Origin: Bermanella marisrubri
GTDB taxonomy: Bacteria; Pseudomonadota; Gammaproteobacteria; Pseudomonadales; Oceanobacteraceae
DNA: 64,000 bases
Direction of reading: 5' to 3'
Assembly (NCBI RefSeq): GCF_012295615.1
Contig: NZ_CP051183.1
Span: 2,507,001 to 2,571,000, forward strand
In this document: positions 7,477 through 17,969 of the stretch, piece by piece
How the letters are laid out: every line of letters begins with the position of its first letter
How positions within the stretch are numbered: the stretch's first letter is position 1
Made by a program: the position numbers and the translations under genes
The notes under the pieces: model-generated
Databases searched by the model: none
What the model saw: only the letters and a program-made list of their open reading frames with translations
Told to the model about the DNA's origin: nothing

Positions 7477-9339
7477 TTAAAACAACGAAAACTGTCCCGT
7501 TTCGGGTGAAAACTCGGCTTTTTCTACCGTCCACAGACGATCTCGCAAGCCACTGGCTCTTTGTACTTGATTACGTAAGGTATAAGCGATCAGTTTATCA
7601 CGAGCAAGTAGGGTTAAACGAGCCTTGGCACGTGTGATTCCGGTATAGAGTAACTCTTTAGTTAACACGGGGGCCGGATATTCTGGTAAGACCAGGGCAC
7701 AATGCTCAAACTCGCTGCCTTGGCTTTTATGTACGGTCATCGCGTAAACCGTTTCATGCTGAGGTAGTCGAGCAGGCTGCAACCAACGAATCTCACTATC
7801 TGCGTTCAGGAACGCAGCCCTTAGTTGTGTTTTACCGTCAATCAAACGGGGTAAAACAATACCCACATCACCGTTATACAAATTCAAACCATAGTCGTTT
7901 TGTTGGATCATAATGGGACGCCCAGCATACCAAGTCTCCTGATATCCCAAAGCCTGCTCTAACGACTGATTGATTCCAGCAACTCCCAGCTCTCCCTCTT
8001 TCACGGCACACAATATACGATATCGATTAAAGACCTCGTGAACTCTCCTTGCTACTGCATCAGAGTTATCGTCACTCGCAATAAGGTTCTGATATTCTGA
8101 ATATAGTTTAGCACTTTGTAGAATCAGCGTTTGTCTATTGCTTTCTGTTAAATCGAAAAAGTTAAGATCAGAAAAATCGCCTTCGAAAATCTGCTGCCAT
8201 CGATTCACATCACCGTTATTAGCGGCACGGGCCAATGCTGCAATACCACTGTGATCAGAGAATCGGTGGCTCTTGCGCAAATGGCATACATGGTTACGAA
8301 TCTCAGCGCCATGCAACTCCGCAACATTTTGCTTAAGTTGATCTAAAGGAATATCCGTCAATTGATTGATTAATTTTAGTTGTGATTCACTGAAGCCATG
8401 CCGCGTGCCGCTATCACAAATATCAGCCAATACACTGCCCGCCTCTACCGACGACAACTGATCCTTGTCGCCCAACAAAACCAGTTGACCATGTTTTGGC
8501 AACGCCGCTAATAATTTTGCCATCATCGGTAGATCGATCATGGAAGCCTCATCCACAACCAAGATATCTAAATGTAGAGGATTCATTTGATTAAAATAAA
8601 AGTCTCCCTCTCGGTTGCGCTTTAGCAAACGATGTAAGGTGGACGCTTCTTCAGGAATGGCGTCTTTAACATGCTCATCCACTTGCAATCGATGTTTTGC
8701 TTGCCCAATAGATTCAGTCAAACGCATGGCTGCTTTTCCTGTGGGGGCGGCCAGTCTTATGATTGGTTGACGACCCTTCACTTTGTATTGCTCAATTAAC
8801 AAAGCTAATAATTTGATTACTGTGGTGGTTTTACCAGTACCTGGTCCACCGCTGATTACCGTAAAAGCACTTTGCACTGCGACACTTACAGCAACTTTTT
8901 GCCAATCAATTTCTTGTTTTGAATAATTTGGCGGAAACAAGTTATTTATCATGTTGAGGAGGCTGTCGACTTCAAGATCATTCTCATATTGCTGGCAGCG
9001 AGACCGAATGGCCTGCTCTACGAAACACTCGTATTGATGATAGCGCTGCAAGTATATACGCGAGCCTTCAAATACAAGGGGGAAATTTTGGTCATTGCTA
9101 TTAGCTTGCTTTGCCAAGTGGCATAATTCGCTCAGCTCTGACTCACTTAAAATTGAATGGGGCTGCGAGATATCAAAACACACATTACCCTGCCCTAGTT
9201 GATCACTGACTAGCAGCGCAATAATAGCGAGGTGATCATCTTTGCTTAAATCTAGGCAGAACTTTGCAAATTGCTTATCTATCTCGCGAAACGCCTGACC
9301 ATGTTGTTCTAAAAATCGATTCAGTTGATATTCAGTCAT
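7477..9339 (-). CDS. recD: Exodeoxyribonuclease V alpha subunit RecD
   Basis: The 5'-3' helicase subunit of RecBCD, which resects double-strand breaks until it meets Chi. 620 residues (E. coli 608). Visible: N-terminal RecB-contacting domain (1-120), Walker A GGPGTGKTTTV (about 160), DEASMIDLPMM (Walker B), LLGDKDQLSSVEAGSVLADIC, and the C-terminal UvrD-like motif YAMTVHKSQGSEFEH with LYTGITRAK. The start overlaps the recB stop by 8 nt, implying translational coupling. Gene order recC-recB-recD is contiguous; ptrA, which lies between recC and recB in E. coli, is absent. Confidence 0.96.
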   Translation of the reverse strand: MTEYQLNRFLEQHGQAFREIDKQFAKFCLDLSKDDHLAIIALLVSDQLGQGNVCFDISQPHSILSESELSELCHLAKQANSNDQNFPLVFEGSRIYLQRYHQYECFVEQAIRSRCQQYENDLEVDSLLNMINNLFPPNYSKQEIDWQKVAVSVAVQSAFTVISGGPGTGKTTTVIKLLALLIEQYKVKGRQPIIRLAAPTGKAAMRLTESIGQAKHRLQVDEHVKDAIPEEASTLHRLLKRNREGDFYFNQMNPLHLDILVVDEASMIDLPMMAKLLAALPKHGQLVLLGDKDQLSSVEAGSVLADICDSGTRHGFSESQLKLINQLTDIPLDQLKQNVAELHGAEIRNHVCHLRKSHRFSDHSGIAALARAANNGDVNRWQQIFEGDFSDLNFFDLTESNRQTLILQSAKLYSEYQNLIASDDNSDAVARRVHEVFNRYRILCAVKEGELGVAGINQSLEQALGYQETWYAGRPIMIQQNDYGLNLYNGDVGIVLPRLIDGKTQLRAAFLNADSEIRWLQPARLPQHETVYAMTVHKSQGSEFEHCALVLPEYPAPVLTKELLYTGITRAKARLTLLARDKLIAYTLRNQVQRASGLRDRLWTVEKAEFSPETGQFSLF

Positions 9340-12300
9340 GATTATCTCCTGAAATCATTGCATCTAAAGCCTCTATTAGGAGTCTATTAGGCTTATGATA
9401 AAATTGACCATACTGAGACTCACCAGATATCCCTCTTAAAAATAAATAAAACCCACCACCCATGTGCTCATCATAATTATAATTTGGCAGGGTTAGCTTT
9501 AATAATCGATGAAGCGCCAAGGTGTATAAAACGAGCTGTACATCATATCGATGTTCTGCCATTGCTTGTGTCATAGCATTTCGATGGTAGTGAGTTAATT
9601 CATCCCCCAAAAAATTAGACTTGTAATCCAATACATAGTAGCGGCCTTGGCACTCAAAAGTGAGGTCAATAAAGCCTTTTAGCATGCCCTGAAGAAAATC
9701 AAAATCCAAATCCTGTACTTGTTGCACCGTGCCCAACACAGGGTACTTCCGCAGCAATGCATTAAACTTAGAACAAGACAAACCATTTACTGGGAAATAG
9801 AATTCCATTTCTACACTTTTTTGATCAGGTTGAAGATCGGACAAAGAAATCGGTTTATCTAAGGTTTGGTCCTGCAAAGGTGCATGCAGAATTTTTTGGC
9901 TCCACTCAAGTACCGTTTCTAACCACTTTTCTTCAAAGCCATAGCGCATTAACAGTTCTTGCACCGTAGAAACCTGATCGATCATAGGTCGTGTAAAATC
10001 GATATCTTCAAATAGGTTATGTAAAAAGTTACCGGCATGAGCACCTTTAGGAAAAGTAAACGGATTTAATATATCTTTATCCAGAGGCACTTCAGGAATG
10101 ATTAAATCATCATCGATTTCATCAAAATTAAATCTCTGGTGATGAGGTACATGTAAACCACGAACTAAAGATGAGAAGCTCGACATAAACCATGGCTGTT
10201 TGATTTTTCCTTCAAACTGAGTGGTTTGCCAATCACCTTCAGGATCCGGTGCTTTAAAACTTGTCAATTCATAGGGAAGCACCTGTTGGGCAAAAACCCC
10301 CTGTTCTGATTTTTTTTCTAACGTGCTAATTGCGTTTGCTAACTGATCTGCAGGCGCGGCTTCTACTTTATTTTCATTACTGCCGCATAACACATGGAAC
10401 AAGGGACTCGCTAATAAGGTACTATTTATTTTTTTGTTATCACAGTGTGTCGGTACAGTTACATACAGCTGACTAGAGGCACGAGTTACACCTACGTATA
10501 ATAAACGTACTTCTTCAGCCAACTGTTCTTTTAAGCGTACATCCTTATGCACATCCTCAAGGTCGCAGCATAGGGATTGAGTTATCTCATCAAAATATAT
10601 CACGTCAACTTGCTTGCTCATGGACCATGCATAGGGCAAGAATACCACCGGATACTCCAGCCCCTTTGAGCTGTGAACCGTCACTATGCTCACTAGATTT
10701 TCATCACTTTCTAAACGTAGTTGCGCTTCTTCGCTTTGATAAGTGTTTTGCAATTTATGCTCAAACCAAGTCAGCAATCCCTGCATACCTTGTAAACGAG
10801 AAGCTTGTTCTTGCAGCAATTCAGCCATGTGCAAATAATTGGTAATTCTTCGCTCACCGTCTGTCAATGCAAACCATTGTTGCGGCAACCCTCGACTATG
10901 TAACCAATGCATTAACATGGGCATGATGCCCTGCTTTATCCAAATCCGCTTGCATTCGTACATTAATTCAAGCTCTTCTTCCCAACAGACTTCATGCTGA
11001 AGATGCGTGGCCAACTGATCTAGGCTTAGCATCCACACAGGATTGGCCAATGCATTGCGGTAAGACTGCTCACTCAAAGAATGCAAACTATTCAATAATT
11101 CATATACTGCTAACGCTTCAGCACTGTTATAAAGACTCTCTTGACCTTTAAATACGGCTGCCACACCGCGCTCATCCAATGCCTGTTTCACCAACCTTGC
11201 TTGATGGGCACTACGCACTAGGATTGCAATATCGCGACTACTAATATCTCGGTAATCATCGAGATCAGAATCGAAAACTTTTGTCGATTGCTCTAAACCA
11301 GAACTCAATAGCACACTTACTTGTTCCGCCACACCATGCGCCACTTCAGTACGGATATCTTCGATTCCAGAGTCAGAGTCGATATCAAAGGTTTGAAAGA
11401 CACATGCACTGTTATCAATATCTCTTGATTGAATTAGCTGGGACTTTGAAGCCGCTCCAACAGGATAGAACGGGATACTATCGTCAAATATGAATGGTCG
11501 ATCATGACATTGAAAAAGTGCATTCACGGCGGACACGAGACTTGGAGAAGATCGATAATTATCCTGTAAGCTGAATTCCCGCTCTACCTCAGTTTTTGCC
11601 TGTATATAAGTAAAAACGTCAGCACCTCGGAATTTATAGATGGCTTGTTTGGGATCGCCGATCATAAAAAATCCCGTTTCCTCAGGTGTCTCTGAATATA
11701 ACTTTGAAAAAACTCGATATTGGGTGCTATCTGTATCTTGAAACTCATCGACCATAGCCATCGGAAACTGTTGACACAACAACGTACACAAGCTTTCACT
11801 GCTGCCCAAAGAGCGTAAAACCTGTTTCAGCAAATCGTCTGCGCATAAAACCGACTGCGCTTGTTTCAGTTCATCTAATCGAGTACGAATAGCTTCAGTG
11901 AATCGTATCTTCCATAGTAAAGTGGCTTGCTGTTTTTGCTCTTGCCATTGAAGAAGTGCAGCGTGCATTTTAGTGAAAGACAATATCATCTCATGATCGG
12001 TGGGCTCACCTTTCTTAGTTACGGACTTCTTGATACCCGATTCAGTAAAGTAGCCAATGTATTTTTCAATGTCTTTTACATACGCTCCAGAGGTGAAGTC
12101 ATCCAAGTGCTGCTTTCTGCGACTCAAGTGATTTGTGAAAGACTTACTCGCATATTCATTATCATAAATAGCATTAAAGAATGCTTGGCCTTGATCTTGC
12201 CAATCCTGACAAAATTTATCGAAAGCATCTTTGAAACGCTTATGTGCGACATCGATATCCTGTAAGTTTTTTATATTGCTATCTTTAAACTCTACATCGC

Positions 12301-12886
12301 GCCGTACAAGTGTACTTACATCCCTTAATAGCACACTCGGACTGCCCCATGCGTCGAGTACGATATCTAACTCAGCTTCTGACAATGGATATACAAACTT
12401 TCGCCAGACATCATTAACGGCTGTCATCTCAATTTCTTGCTGATCAAGGATCAATTCAAACTCATCGTCTACGTGACTCTCCACGCTATACTGAGACAAC
12501 ACCTTTTGAGCAAAACCATGAATGGTATAGATAGCAGCGATATCCATAATTTGTACTGCATCCTTTAATCGCTCAAGCGCACTAGTGTGATCAAGCTCTT
12601 TAAGTAGAGAAAAGACAAAAGGATCCAAGGACTCGTCTTGAGTTTGAATTGCATTATAAGCTTGACGCAATCGATTCCGAATACGTCCTCTTAACTCTTC
12701 CGTTGCAGCTTTCGTAAAGGTAACAACTAAAATATTCTCTGGACTTATTGGGTTACATCCATGACCTAACACTAAGCGAAGATACAATGCGGCAATGGTA
12801 AAGGTTTTACCCGTACCTGCACTGGCTTCAATTAAGGAAATACCTTTGAGAGGCGCATCTAGTAAACTGAGCTTTTGTGGACTCAT
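9332..12886 (-). CDS. recB: Exodeoxyribonuclease V beta subunit RecB
   Basis: The 3'-5' helicase and nuclease subunit of RecBCD, which also loads RecA. 1184 residues (E. coli 1180). N-terminal UvrD-type helicase with Walker A EASAGTGKTFTIAALYLRL (about 20-38), VVTFTKAATEELRGRIR, VDEFQDTDSTQYRVF, GDPKQAIYKFRGADVFTY and VTVHSSKGLEYPVVFLPYAW; C-terminal nuclease domain with GNFLHNLFEDIDF, KGFIDL and the catalytic DYKSNFLGD. ATG overlaps the recC stop as ATGA. Complete and intact. Confidence 0.97.
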   Translation of the reverse strand: MSPQKLSLLDAPLKGISLIEASAGTGKTFTIAALYLRLVLGHGCNPISPENILVVTFTKAATEELRGRIRNRLRQAYNAIQTQDESLDPFVFSLLKELDHTSALERLKDAVQIMDIAAIYTIHGFAQKVLSQYSVESHVDDEFELILDQQEIEMTAVNDVWRKFVYPLSEAELDIVLDAWGSPSVLLRDVSTLVRRDVEFKDSNIKNLQDIDVAHKRFKDAFDKFCQDWQDQGQAFFNAIYDNEYASKSFTNHLSRRKQHLDDFTSGAYVKDIEKYIGYFTESGIKKSVTKKGEPTDHEMILSFTKMHAALLQWQEQKQQATLLWKIRFTEAIRTRLDELKQAQSVLCADDLLKQVLRSLGSSESLCTLLCQQFPMAMVDEFQDTDSTQYRVFSKLYSETPEETGFFMIGDPKQAIYKFRGADVFTYIQAKTEVEREFSLQDNYRSSPSLVSAVNALFQCHDRPFIFDDSIPFYPVGAASKSQLIQSRDIDNSACVFQTFDIDSDSGIEDIRTEVAHGVAEQVSVLLSSGLEQSTKVFDSDLDDYRDISSRDIAILVRSAHQARLVKQALDERGVAAVFKGQESLYNSAEALAVYELLNSLHSLSEQSYRNALANPVWMLSLDQLATHLQHEVCWEEELELMYECKRIWIKQGIMPMLMHWLHSRGLPQQWFALTDGERRITNYLHMAELLQEQASRLQGMQGLLTWFEHKLQNTYQSEEAQLRLESDENLVSIVTVHSSKGLEYPVVFLPYAWSMSKQVDVIYFDEITQSLCCDLEDVHKDVRLKEQLAEEVRLLYVGVTRASSQLYVTVPTHCDNKKINSTLLASPLFHVLCGSNENKVEAAPADQLANAISTLEKKSEQGVFAQQVLPYELTSFKAPDPEGDWQTTQFEGKIKQPWFMSSFSSLVRGLHVPHHQRFNFDEIDDDLIIPEVPLDKDILNPFTFPKGAHAGNFLHNLFEDIDFTRPMIDQVSTVQELLMRYGFEEKWLETVLEWSQKILHAPLQDQTLDKPISLSDLQPDQKSVEMEFYFPVNGLSCSKFNALLRKYPVLGTVQQVQDLDFDFLQGMLKGFIDLTFECQGRYYVLDYKSNFLGDELTHYHRNAMTQAMAEHRYDVQLVLYTLALHRLLKLTLPNYNYDEHMGGGFYLFLRGISGESQYGQFYHKPNRLLIEALDAMISGDNHD

Positions 12887-15800
12887 TGCGATACCTCCAA
12901 TTTATCGCCACCTACAAAGGGCTCAAATAAATCATGTGCTACCTCAATCAGTTGCTCTGGTAATATACTCACATTACCGAAGCAGCGGTGATAATGAGGA
13001 TCTAAGCGCTCGGGATCATAATAACTGTAATCATTGACCTCAACAAAACGCTGCAATGCTTTTTGTGATCGTAAATCTTGCTTCGTAGTTGGATTATAAA
13101 GTGCCCAAGCGGTCTCTGGCATAAAGTTTAAAGGCTGATTTTGATGAGAGAAATAATAAGATAAGAGTTTATTTAGATATGACTTTGCTTCACTTGCTGA
13201 CATGGGCTTTACATTGATACGGATATCCTGAGTAACAAGGCATCCGCTATAGTTATAACCCTGCGCATTTAATGCTGCACTTTCGATTAATAGTTCAATA
13301 AGGTGCTTCGCTTGAAATTTTGCCACCTTCAACAATACTAGTCGCCCTTGATACACTTCGTTTATCCAGCCGACTAATGAAGTATTTTGACCATTTTGAT
13401 ACTCACATGCCAAGTTAATTTCTAGTGGTCCCTCTTTATTTTCCAAGCCCATAGAGGTAGCTTCAGCTAATACGTCTTCAACCGACTGTCTTGTCCGTTG
13501 CCAATGACGCTCACCAATTTTTCCAAACGGTAACCATGGCTGCAAGCGTCGTGGGTCGATCGATCTACCTTGAATCGTTTGCTGCAATATGTAATCTTTT
13601 GCCGCGTATCTATCTAACCCTGAAAGCTCAAATGGCTCTTCATCCTCATGCATATCTGCAAGATTATGAAATTGAATATTCAACTGCTGATTCAAGAACG
13701 CCCTAGCTGGCAATTGGAAAAACCGAACCAATGTACTCAACCCAACCTCTAACATGTTAATGCCGTTAGGTTGCGATAAAACAGGAACTGAGGATTTCCC
13801 TTTTTCCTCTTGAAACGTTTGATTCGCATCGCTTTGCAATTGATAAATCGATTTAAACCAATTGGTTTGATATGAATGTAGTTTGCTACCTGCTATGAAA
13901 TATTGACGATTAAATGCCTGCAATGGATGCTGAGTAAATAATATTTGACTGGCTGCACTCTCACCTGAGAAAAAATTGATATCAAGATAATCCATAAATT
14001 CGGCCAATACGACAGAAGGTGTCATTGGCGTGTTTTGCTTTTGGTCTAAGCTACGATAACTAAGCCAAAGCCCTTGTCTTGCAGATAAGATTGCTTCCAA
14101 AAATAAATAGCGGTCTTCATCTCGGCGATTTCGATCACCGACACGCCGATTAAAGCGCATTAGATCCAAACTATTGCCTGGTACAGTGCGAGGATATTCT
14201 TGGTCATTCAATCCTAAAACGGCAACGTATTTAAATGGAATGCTACGCATAGGCAAAAGGGTACAAAAGTTAACCCGCCCGATCATGAAGTGTTGCGAGC
14301 CATTATTTTTTTGCAGTCCTTGCTGTACCCCCTGATAAACAACAGAGAATGGTATGTCATGAGAAAAATTAACGTATTGACTGGTTTGCAACCAGTTTTC
14401 TAAAACTTGATGAATTTGCTCAAGTACGGGCTGCTCTTCTGTAGTTACATCAAAAAACCTTTGCAAACTATCTTGTAGAAAATACCGCCATTCAGTACAA
14501 GAATGTAAATTTTCCGTAGCCAATACGAACTCATACAGTTCATTAACAAAGTTCATAACCGGACCAAGGCTGGCCGCCTCTAACCCTTCTACATTTTCCA
14601 CGGGAGAAATATCAAAAGGAAGTTCGTCGTTTGGTGCCAAGCGCTCGCTAAATGCATATCCCATCAGCAACCGCTGAAAACCATGTAGCCAAGTATTTTG
14701 CTGCCACTTAGGTAATCCTTGCTTACTTCGATGCGTTTCATCATATCCCCAACGAATAGCTGCTAGTTCTAGCCACTGTTTCACTTGATGAAGTTGCTTT
14801 TCATCTAAATCAAACTTTCGGTATACCGCTGGAATTTCCAGAAGCGCAATCACTTCACTATAAGACATGCGACTTTTTGGCATATTCAATAGCTGAATAA
14901 AACCATTAATCAGTGGATGCTCTTCCTGAATCGGCCGATCCGAAATGGAATAAGGAATGCGTACTCGATCTCCCTGACGGTTGTCTACACCGCCCTGAAA
15001 TACCGCATCAATATAGGGAGCGTACCGAGCAACATCAGGAATCATCACGACTATATCTTGCGGGTCTACATCCGACTGCTGCAAAAGATCGAGTAGGTGA
15101 TCATGCAATACTTCCACTTCTCGCATGGCACTATGACAGCCTACTATTTTAATGCTGTCATCATTTGGCTCTATATGTTCAGGTTGAGATGACGATTGCT
15201 GCAAATGCAGAATCTGATTCTGAATGCGTCCAAGCAAACTTTGATCGTCCGCGTCTACAAACAAATCATGCTCTTCATAAACATCAAGATCTAATAACAG
15301 ACGTTGATATTCTTGACCCATTCGCCCTAGCGACGCTAGTAGTGCATTGCCTGAGTCGGCCATAGGCACTGACTTTCCACGCAATCGCAAGCGTGCCTGT
15401 AAGCGCTCATCCAAAATATCACCCCAATACGTTTGACTAGGGTTTGGCGTTAGCAAGTGCACATCGCAATGCGACGATAACAATGCGAGACTTTCAATTT
15501 GATTTTTTGGGAGCGTCGAGAAGCCAAAGAAGATGACATCCTTGGGTAGAGACTCGATAGATTCTGCGGTTTGCAGCAAATGTAAAAAATCTTCAGTTAA
15601 GCTGGCTCTATGATGTAAAGGGAAGCCTCTGGATATCGCTTCTTGTCTCAAAATTTGCCATAACTCTGCCTGCCATCGAGCTTCCTCCAATGGTTGCCCG
15701 TCAATTGCAAACGTCTGCTGCTCCCAACTTTTGATCCAATCGGGACGATATACTAGATATTGATCGTATATATCGGCAATACGAGTAGACAACTGATATA

Positions 15801-16188
15801 GACGCAAAGATTCGTCGTCTGAATCCTTAACGTAATCCGCCAGCAATTCAAACCCAGGGCGTTGCAGTATTTGCGATTCACTCAATACGTCGAAAACAAA
15901 CCACGTCAAAGGGTCTTTGTTGAAAATGGATTCAGTCTGCCATGCCTCCTGACTATCAGACACAAGATCACGTTGCAGCTGCCAAAAAAAGCGAGACGGC
16001 ATAGGGAACTGGATATTAGCGGCAATCCCCAAGGTTTGGGCTAACTGCATTTTCAACCAATGAGCCAATCCTGGGTTTTCCACCACTATGGTCTTGGGCT
16101 GCAAAGGTGATGAGTCAGATTGCAAAACCAATTTGATCAATTGGCCGAGCAAACCCTCCATACGGTTTGATTGGTAAACATTTAGCAT
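12883..16188 (-). CDS. recC: Exodeoxyribonuclease V gamma subunit RecC
   Basis: Chi-recognition and scaffold subunit of RecBCD. 1101 residues (E. coli 1122). Shows the RecC pattern of a helicase fold without an active ATP site: YQSNRMEGLLGQL start, FVENPGLAHWLKMQLAQ-type region (ENPGLAHWLKMQLAQ), IANNIQFP-like GIAANIQFPMPSRFFWQL, DIVVMIPDVARYAPYI, RIPYSISDRP, and MRSIPFKYVAVLGLNDQEYPR. First gene of the recCBD operon, divergent from an Hpt gene across 114 bp. No clear Shine-Dalgarno precedes the ATG. Confidence 0.95.
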   Translation of the reverse strand: MLNVYQSNRMEGLLGQLIKLVLQSDSSPLQPKTIVVENPGLAHWLKMQLAQTLGIAANIQFPMPSRFFWQLQRDLVSDSQEAWQTESIFNKDPLTWFVFDVLSESQILQRPGFELLADYVKDSDDESLRLYQLSTRIADIYDQYLVYRPDWIKSWEQQTFAIDGQPLEEARWQAELWQILRQEAISRGFPLHHRASLTEDFLHLLQTAESIESLPKDVIFFGFSTLPKNQIESLALLSSHCDVHLLTPNPSQTYWGDILDERLQARLRLRGKSVPMADSGNALLASLGRMGQEYQRLLLDLDVYEEHDLFVDADDQSLLGRIQNQILHLQQSSSQPEHIEPNDDSIKIVGCHSAMREVEVLHDHLLDLLQQSDVDPQDIVVMIPDVARYAPYIDAVFQGGVDNRQGDRVRIPYSISDRPIQEEHPLINGFIQLLNMPKSRMSYSEVIALLEIPAVYRKFDLDEKQLHQVKQWLELAAIRWGYDETHRSKQGLPKWQQNTWLHGFQRLLMGYAFSERLAPNDELPFDISPVENVEGLEAASLGPVMNFVNELYEFVLATENLHSCTEWRYFLQDSLQRFFDVTTEEQPVLEQIHQVLENWLQTSQYVNFSHDIPFSVVYQGVQQGLQKNNGSQHFMIGRVNFCTLLPMRSIPFKYVAVLGLNDQEYPRTVPGNSLDLMRFNRRVGDRNRRDEDRYLFLEAILSARQGLWLSYRSLDQKQNTPMTPSVVLAEFMDYLDINFFSGESAASQILFTQHPLQAFNRQYFIAGSKLHSYQTNWFKSIYQLQSDANQTFQEEKGKSSVPVLSQPNGINMLEVGLSTLVRFFQLPARAFLNQQLNIQFHNLADMHEDEEPFELSGLDRYAAKDYILQQTIQGRSIDPRRLQPWLPFGKIGERHWQRTRQSVEDVLAEATSMGLENKEGPLEINLACEYQNGQNTSLVGWINEVYQGRLVLLKVAKFQAKHLIELLIESAALNAQGYNYSGCLVTQDIRINVKPMSASEAKSYLNKLLSYYFSHQNQPLNFMPETAWALYNPTTKQDLRSQKALQRFVEVNDYSYYDPERLDPHYHRCFGNVSILPEQLIEVAHDLFEPFVGGDKLEVSQ

Positions 16189-16302
16189 AAAAACACAAGA
16201 TATTGAGCGAGTAGCACTATTTAACCTGAATTAGTCTTTGACTTCATCCCAATGTGAACCAAACTTATTATTCATAGGATCGTATTAACTAGGACCCCAA
16301 GT

Positions 16303-16668
16303 ATGTCTGATTGGCCATCACAACTTCCAGGTCTCGATATCAATCAAGCCCTAACGCAACTCGGTGGTAAAAAAAACCTATACCTACGACTCATGGGTAT
16401 GTTCATGGACGGCCACGCGCAAGATGCAGAACACATTCGTGCCGCTGCCAATAACCAAGATTGGACCAGCGTCTACGAAATAAATCATGCTTTAAAAGGC
16501 GTGACTGGCAACATTGCTGCAACGGACCTATATCAGCTTTGCGTTGCTTTGGATGCCAAGTTGAAACAAGAAAATCATGACGTCGCTGAGGAATTGGATC
16601 AAATGCCCGGTGCCATGGCACAGCTGTTAGAATCCGTAGAGACTGTAAAAAACTTGCCCGCAGAATAA
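16303..16668 (+). CDS. Orphan Hpt-domain phosphotransfer protein
   Basis: 121-residue stand-alone histidine phosphotransfer protein. A single four-helix Hpt domain with the phosphorylatable His62 in NHALKGVTGNIAATDLY; the rest is helical. Such proteins relay phosphate between hybrid kinases and response regulators. No kinase or regulator gene is adjacent; the hybrid kinase at 21.9 kb ends in receiver domains without its own Hpt and is a possible partner, by inference only. The gene ends 23 bp from the convergent methyltransferase. Confidence 0.85.
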   Translation: MSDWPSQLPGLDINQALTQLGGKKNLYLRLMGMFMDGHAQDAEHIRAAANNQDWTSVYEINHALKGVTGNIAATDLYQLCVALDAKLKQENHDVAEELDQMPGAMAQLLESVETVKNLPAE

Positions 16669-16691
16669 TGAATAAAGCTCAACAATCGATG

Positions 16692-17366
16692 CTAAAACTT
16701 ACAAAAAATGGCCACATCCCGATCAACCTGCTCGTAGTGCAAACCATACTGATCAGCTAAATACGCAAATGTAGCTTCGCTAAAAAAACAAACGTGTGTG
16801 GGGTCGTTTTTATAGTGCCATTGCGCAAAAGCTGCTCGATCTTTCACCAGTTTGGTCATCACACCCAATATCCCCCTCGGTTTTAAGCAGCCTAACCACA
16901 ATTCGAATACATCCTTTGGTGCATGTAGATGTTCAATAACTTCAGTGGCACTAATACCATGATAGTCAGTATCTGCCAGAACACTCAGATTAGGATAATA
17001 GAACGCATCATAAAGTGTAACATGATGACCTGAGGCTTCTAACATGTGTGCGAGCACAGGGCCAGGACCACAACCAAACTCTAATAACGATAATGGCTCA
17101 GCAGAATCATGCTTAAAGCTTTGTCGAAGGCGTTCTTCATAAGGATCAGAGAAACGCTTGAGAAATTGTCGATAACCCGAGTCATTATCGTGATTTCGAT
17201 GCAAATCATATTCGGCTTTTTCGGCTGACTGGCTCAAAAAAAATGACTCTGGCACAAAAACCAATTGGCATTGCAGGCATTGATAATACGGACGCTGAAT
17301 GCGTTTGTTCGCATCTTCATGAAACAAACTGACGTCCGCAGATGAGCAAAGTGGGCAGTGCGGCAT
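16692..17366 (-). CDS. Class I SAM-dependent methyltransferase with N-terminal zinc ribbon
   Basis: 224 residues. The N-terminus carries two CxxC pairs (CPLCSS at 4-9 and CLQCQL near 31) typical of a small zinc ribbon. The methyltransferase core begins with motif I LLEFGCGPGPVLAHML (about 94-109), then LYDAFYYP and the ATEVIEHLHAPKDVFELWL signature of Methyltransf_23-like proteins. The substrate is unknown. It begins 3 nt after the stop of the DsbA-like gene, so the two form an operon. Confidence 0.8.
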   Translation of the reverse strand: MPHCPLCSSADVSLFHEDANKRIQRPYYQCLQCQLVFVPESFFLSQSAEKAEYDLHRNHDNDSGYRQFLKRFSDPYEERLRQSFKHDSAEPLSLLEFGCGPGPVLAHMLEASGHHVTLYDAFYYPNLSVLADTDYHGISATEVIEHLHAPKDVFELWLGCLKPRGILGVMTKLVKDRAAFAQWHYKNDPTHVCFFSEATFAYLADQYGLHYEQVDRDVAIFCKF

Positions 17367-17369
17367 GAA

Positions 17370-17969
17370 TTACGAAGCTTGCTTCTCGAGTGCATTCTCA
17401 ACAAACATAAGACGGTCTTGCCCAAAGAACACCTCTTCACCTACCGTGAAAGCAGGTAAACCGAACATGCCCAATTTTTTGGCTACATTTAATTGATCCT
17501 TCAACGCTTGTTTAATGTGAGGTTCTTGAGTGCCCGCTTGAACCGCATCCACATCTACACCGTATGATTCAATGTGGGAGCGAATAGCATTTTCGTCTTT
17601 AGGGTTCAGCCCCTGCTGCCAAAGCGCGTCAAAGGTGCCATGAATGAAGTCAGCTACTTTATCGGCATGATTTTCTTTCATCCAAAGCACAACGCGCAAA
17701 AGAAATAACGTGTTAAACGGAAATTGAGAATTCCACTGTAACGGAACCCCATAATGATTTGCCCATAAGTGACAGTCACGGAAGATCCATTGAGCTTTAG
17801 CTGGAACAAACGCAGGGGATTTGATGCCTTGCGATTCGTGCAAGACCCCCAACAAGACAGGCTGATAATCAATTGTATAATCAGCGTCGATATTTAGCTT
17901 GCGTATTTGCGTTTGTGCTAAATAGCTATAGGGGCTGACAAAGTCGAAATAAAAGCCAAGTTGCGCCAT
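17370..17969 (-). CDS. DsbA-family 2-hydroxychromene-2-carboxylate isomerase-like protein
   Basis: Thioredoxin-fold protein of the HCCA isomerase / DsbA superfamily. The start at 17969 gives 199 residues beginning MAQLGFYFDFVSPYSYLAQ, matching the family's FYFDFxSPYSYLA opening; the frame could extend to 18002 (11 more residues). The SPYS serine replaces the CxxC of true DsbA, as in kappa-class GST and HCCA isomerases. The C-terminal motif LGMFGLPAFTVGEEVFFGQDRL is also typical. Glutathione-dependent isomerase activity is likely from the family; the substrate is unknown. Its start codon overlaps that of the divergent DUF3080 gene. Confidence 0.82.
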   Translation of the reverse strand: MAQLGFYFDFVSPYSYLAQTQIRKLNIDADYTIDYQPVLLGVLHESQGIKSPAFVPAKAQWIFRDCHLWANHYGVPLQWNSQFPFNTLFLLRVVLWMKENHADKVADFIHGTFDALWQQGLNPKDENAIRSHIESYGVDVDAVQAGTQEPHIKQALKDQLNVAKKLGMFGLPAFTVGEEVFFGQDRLMFVENALEKQAS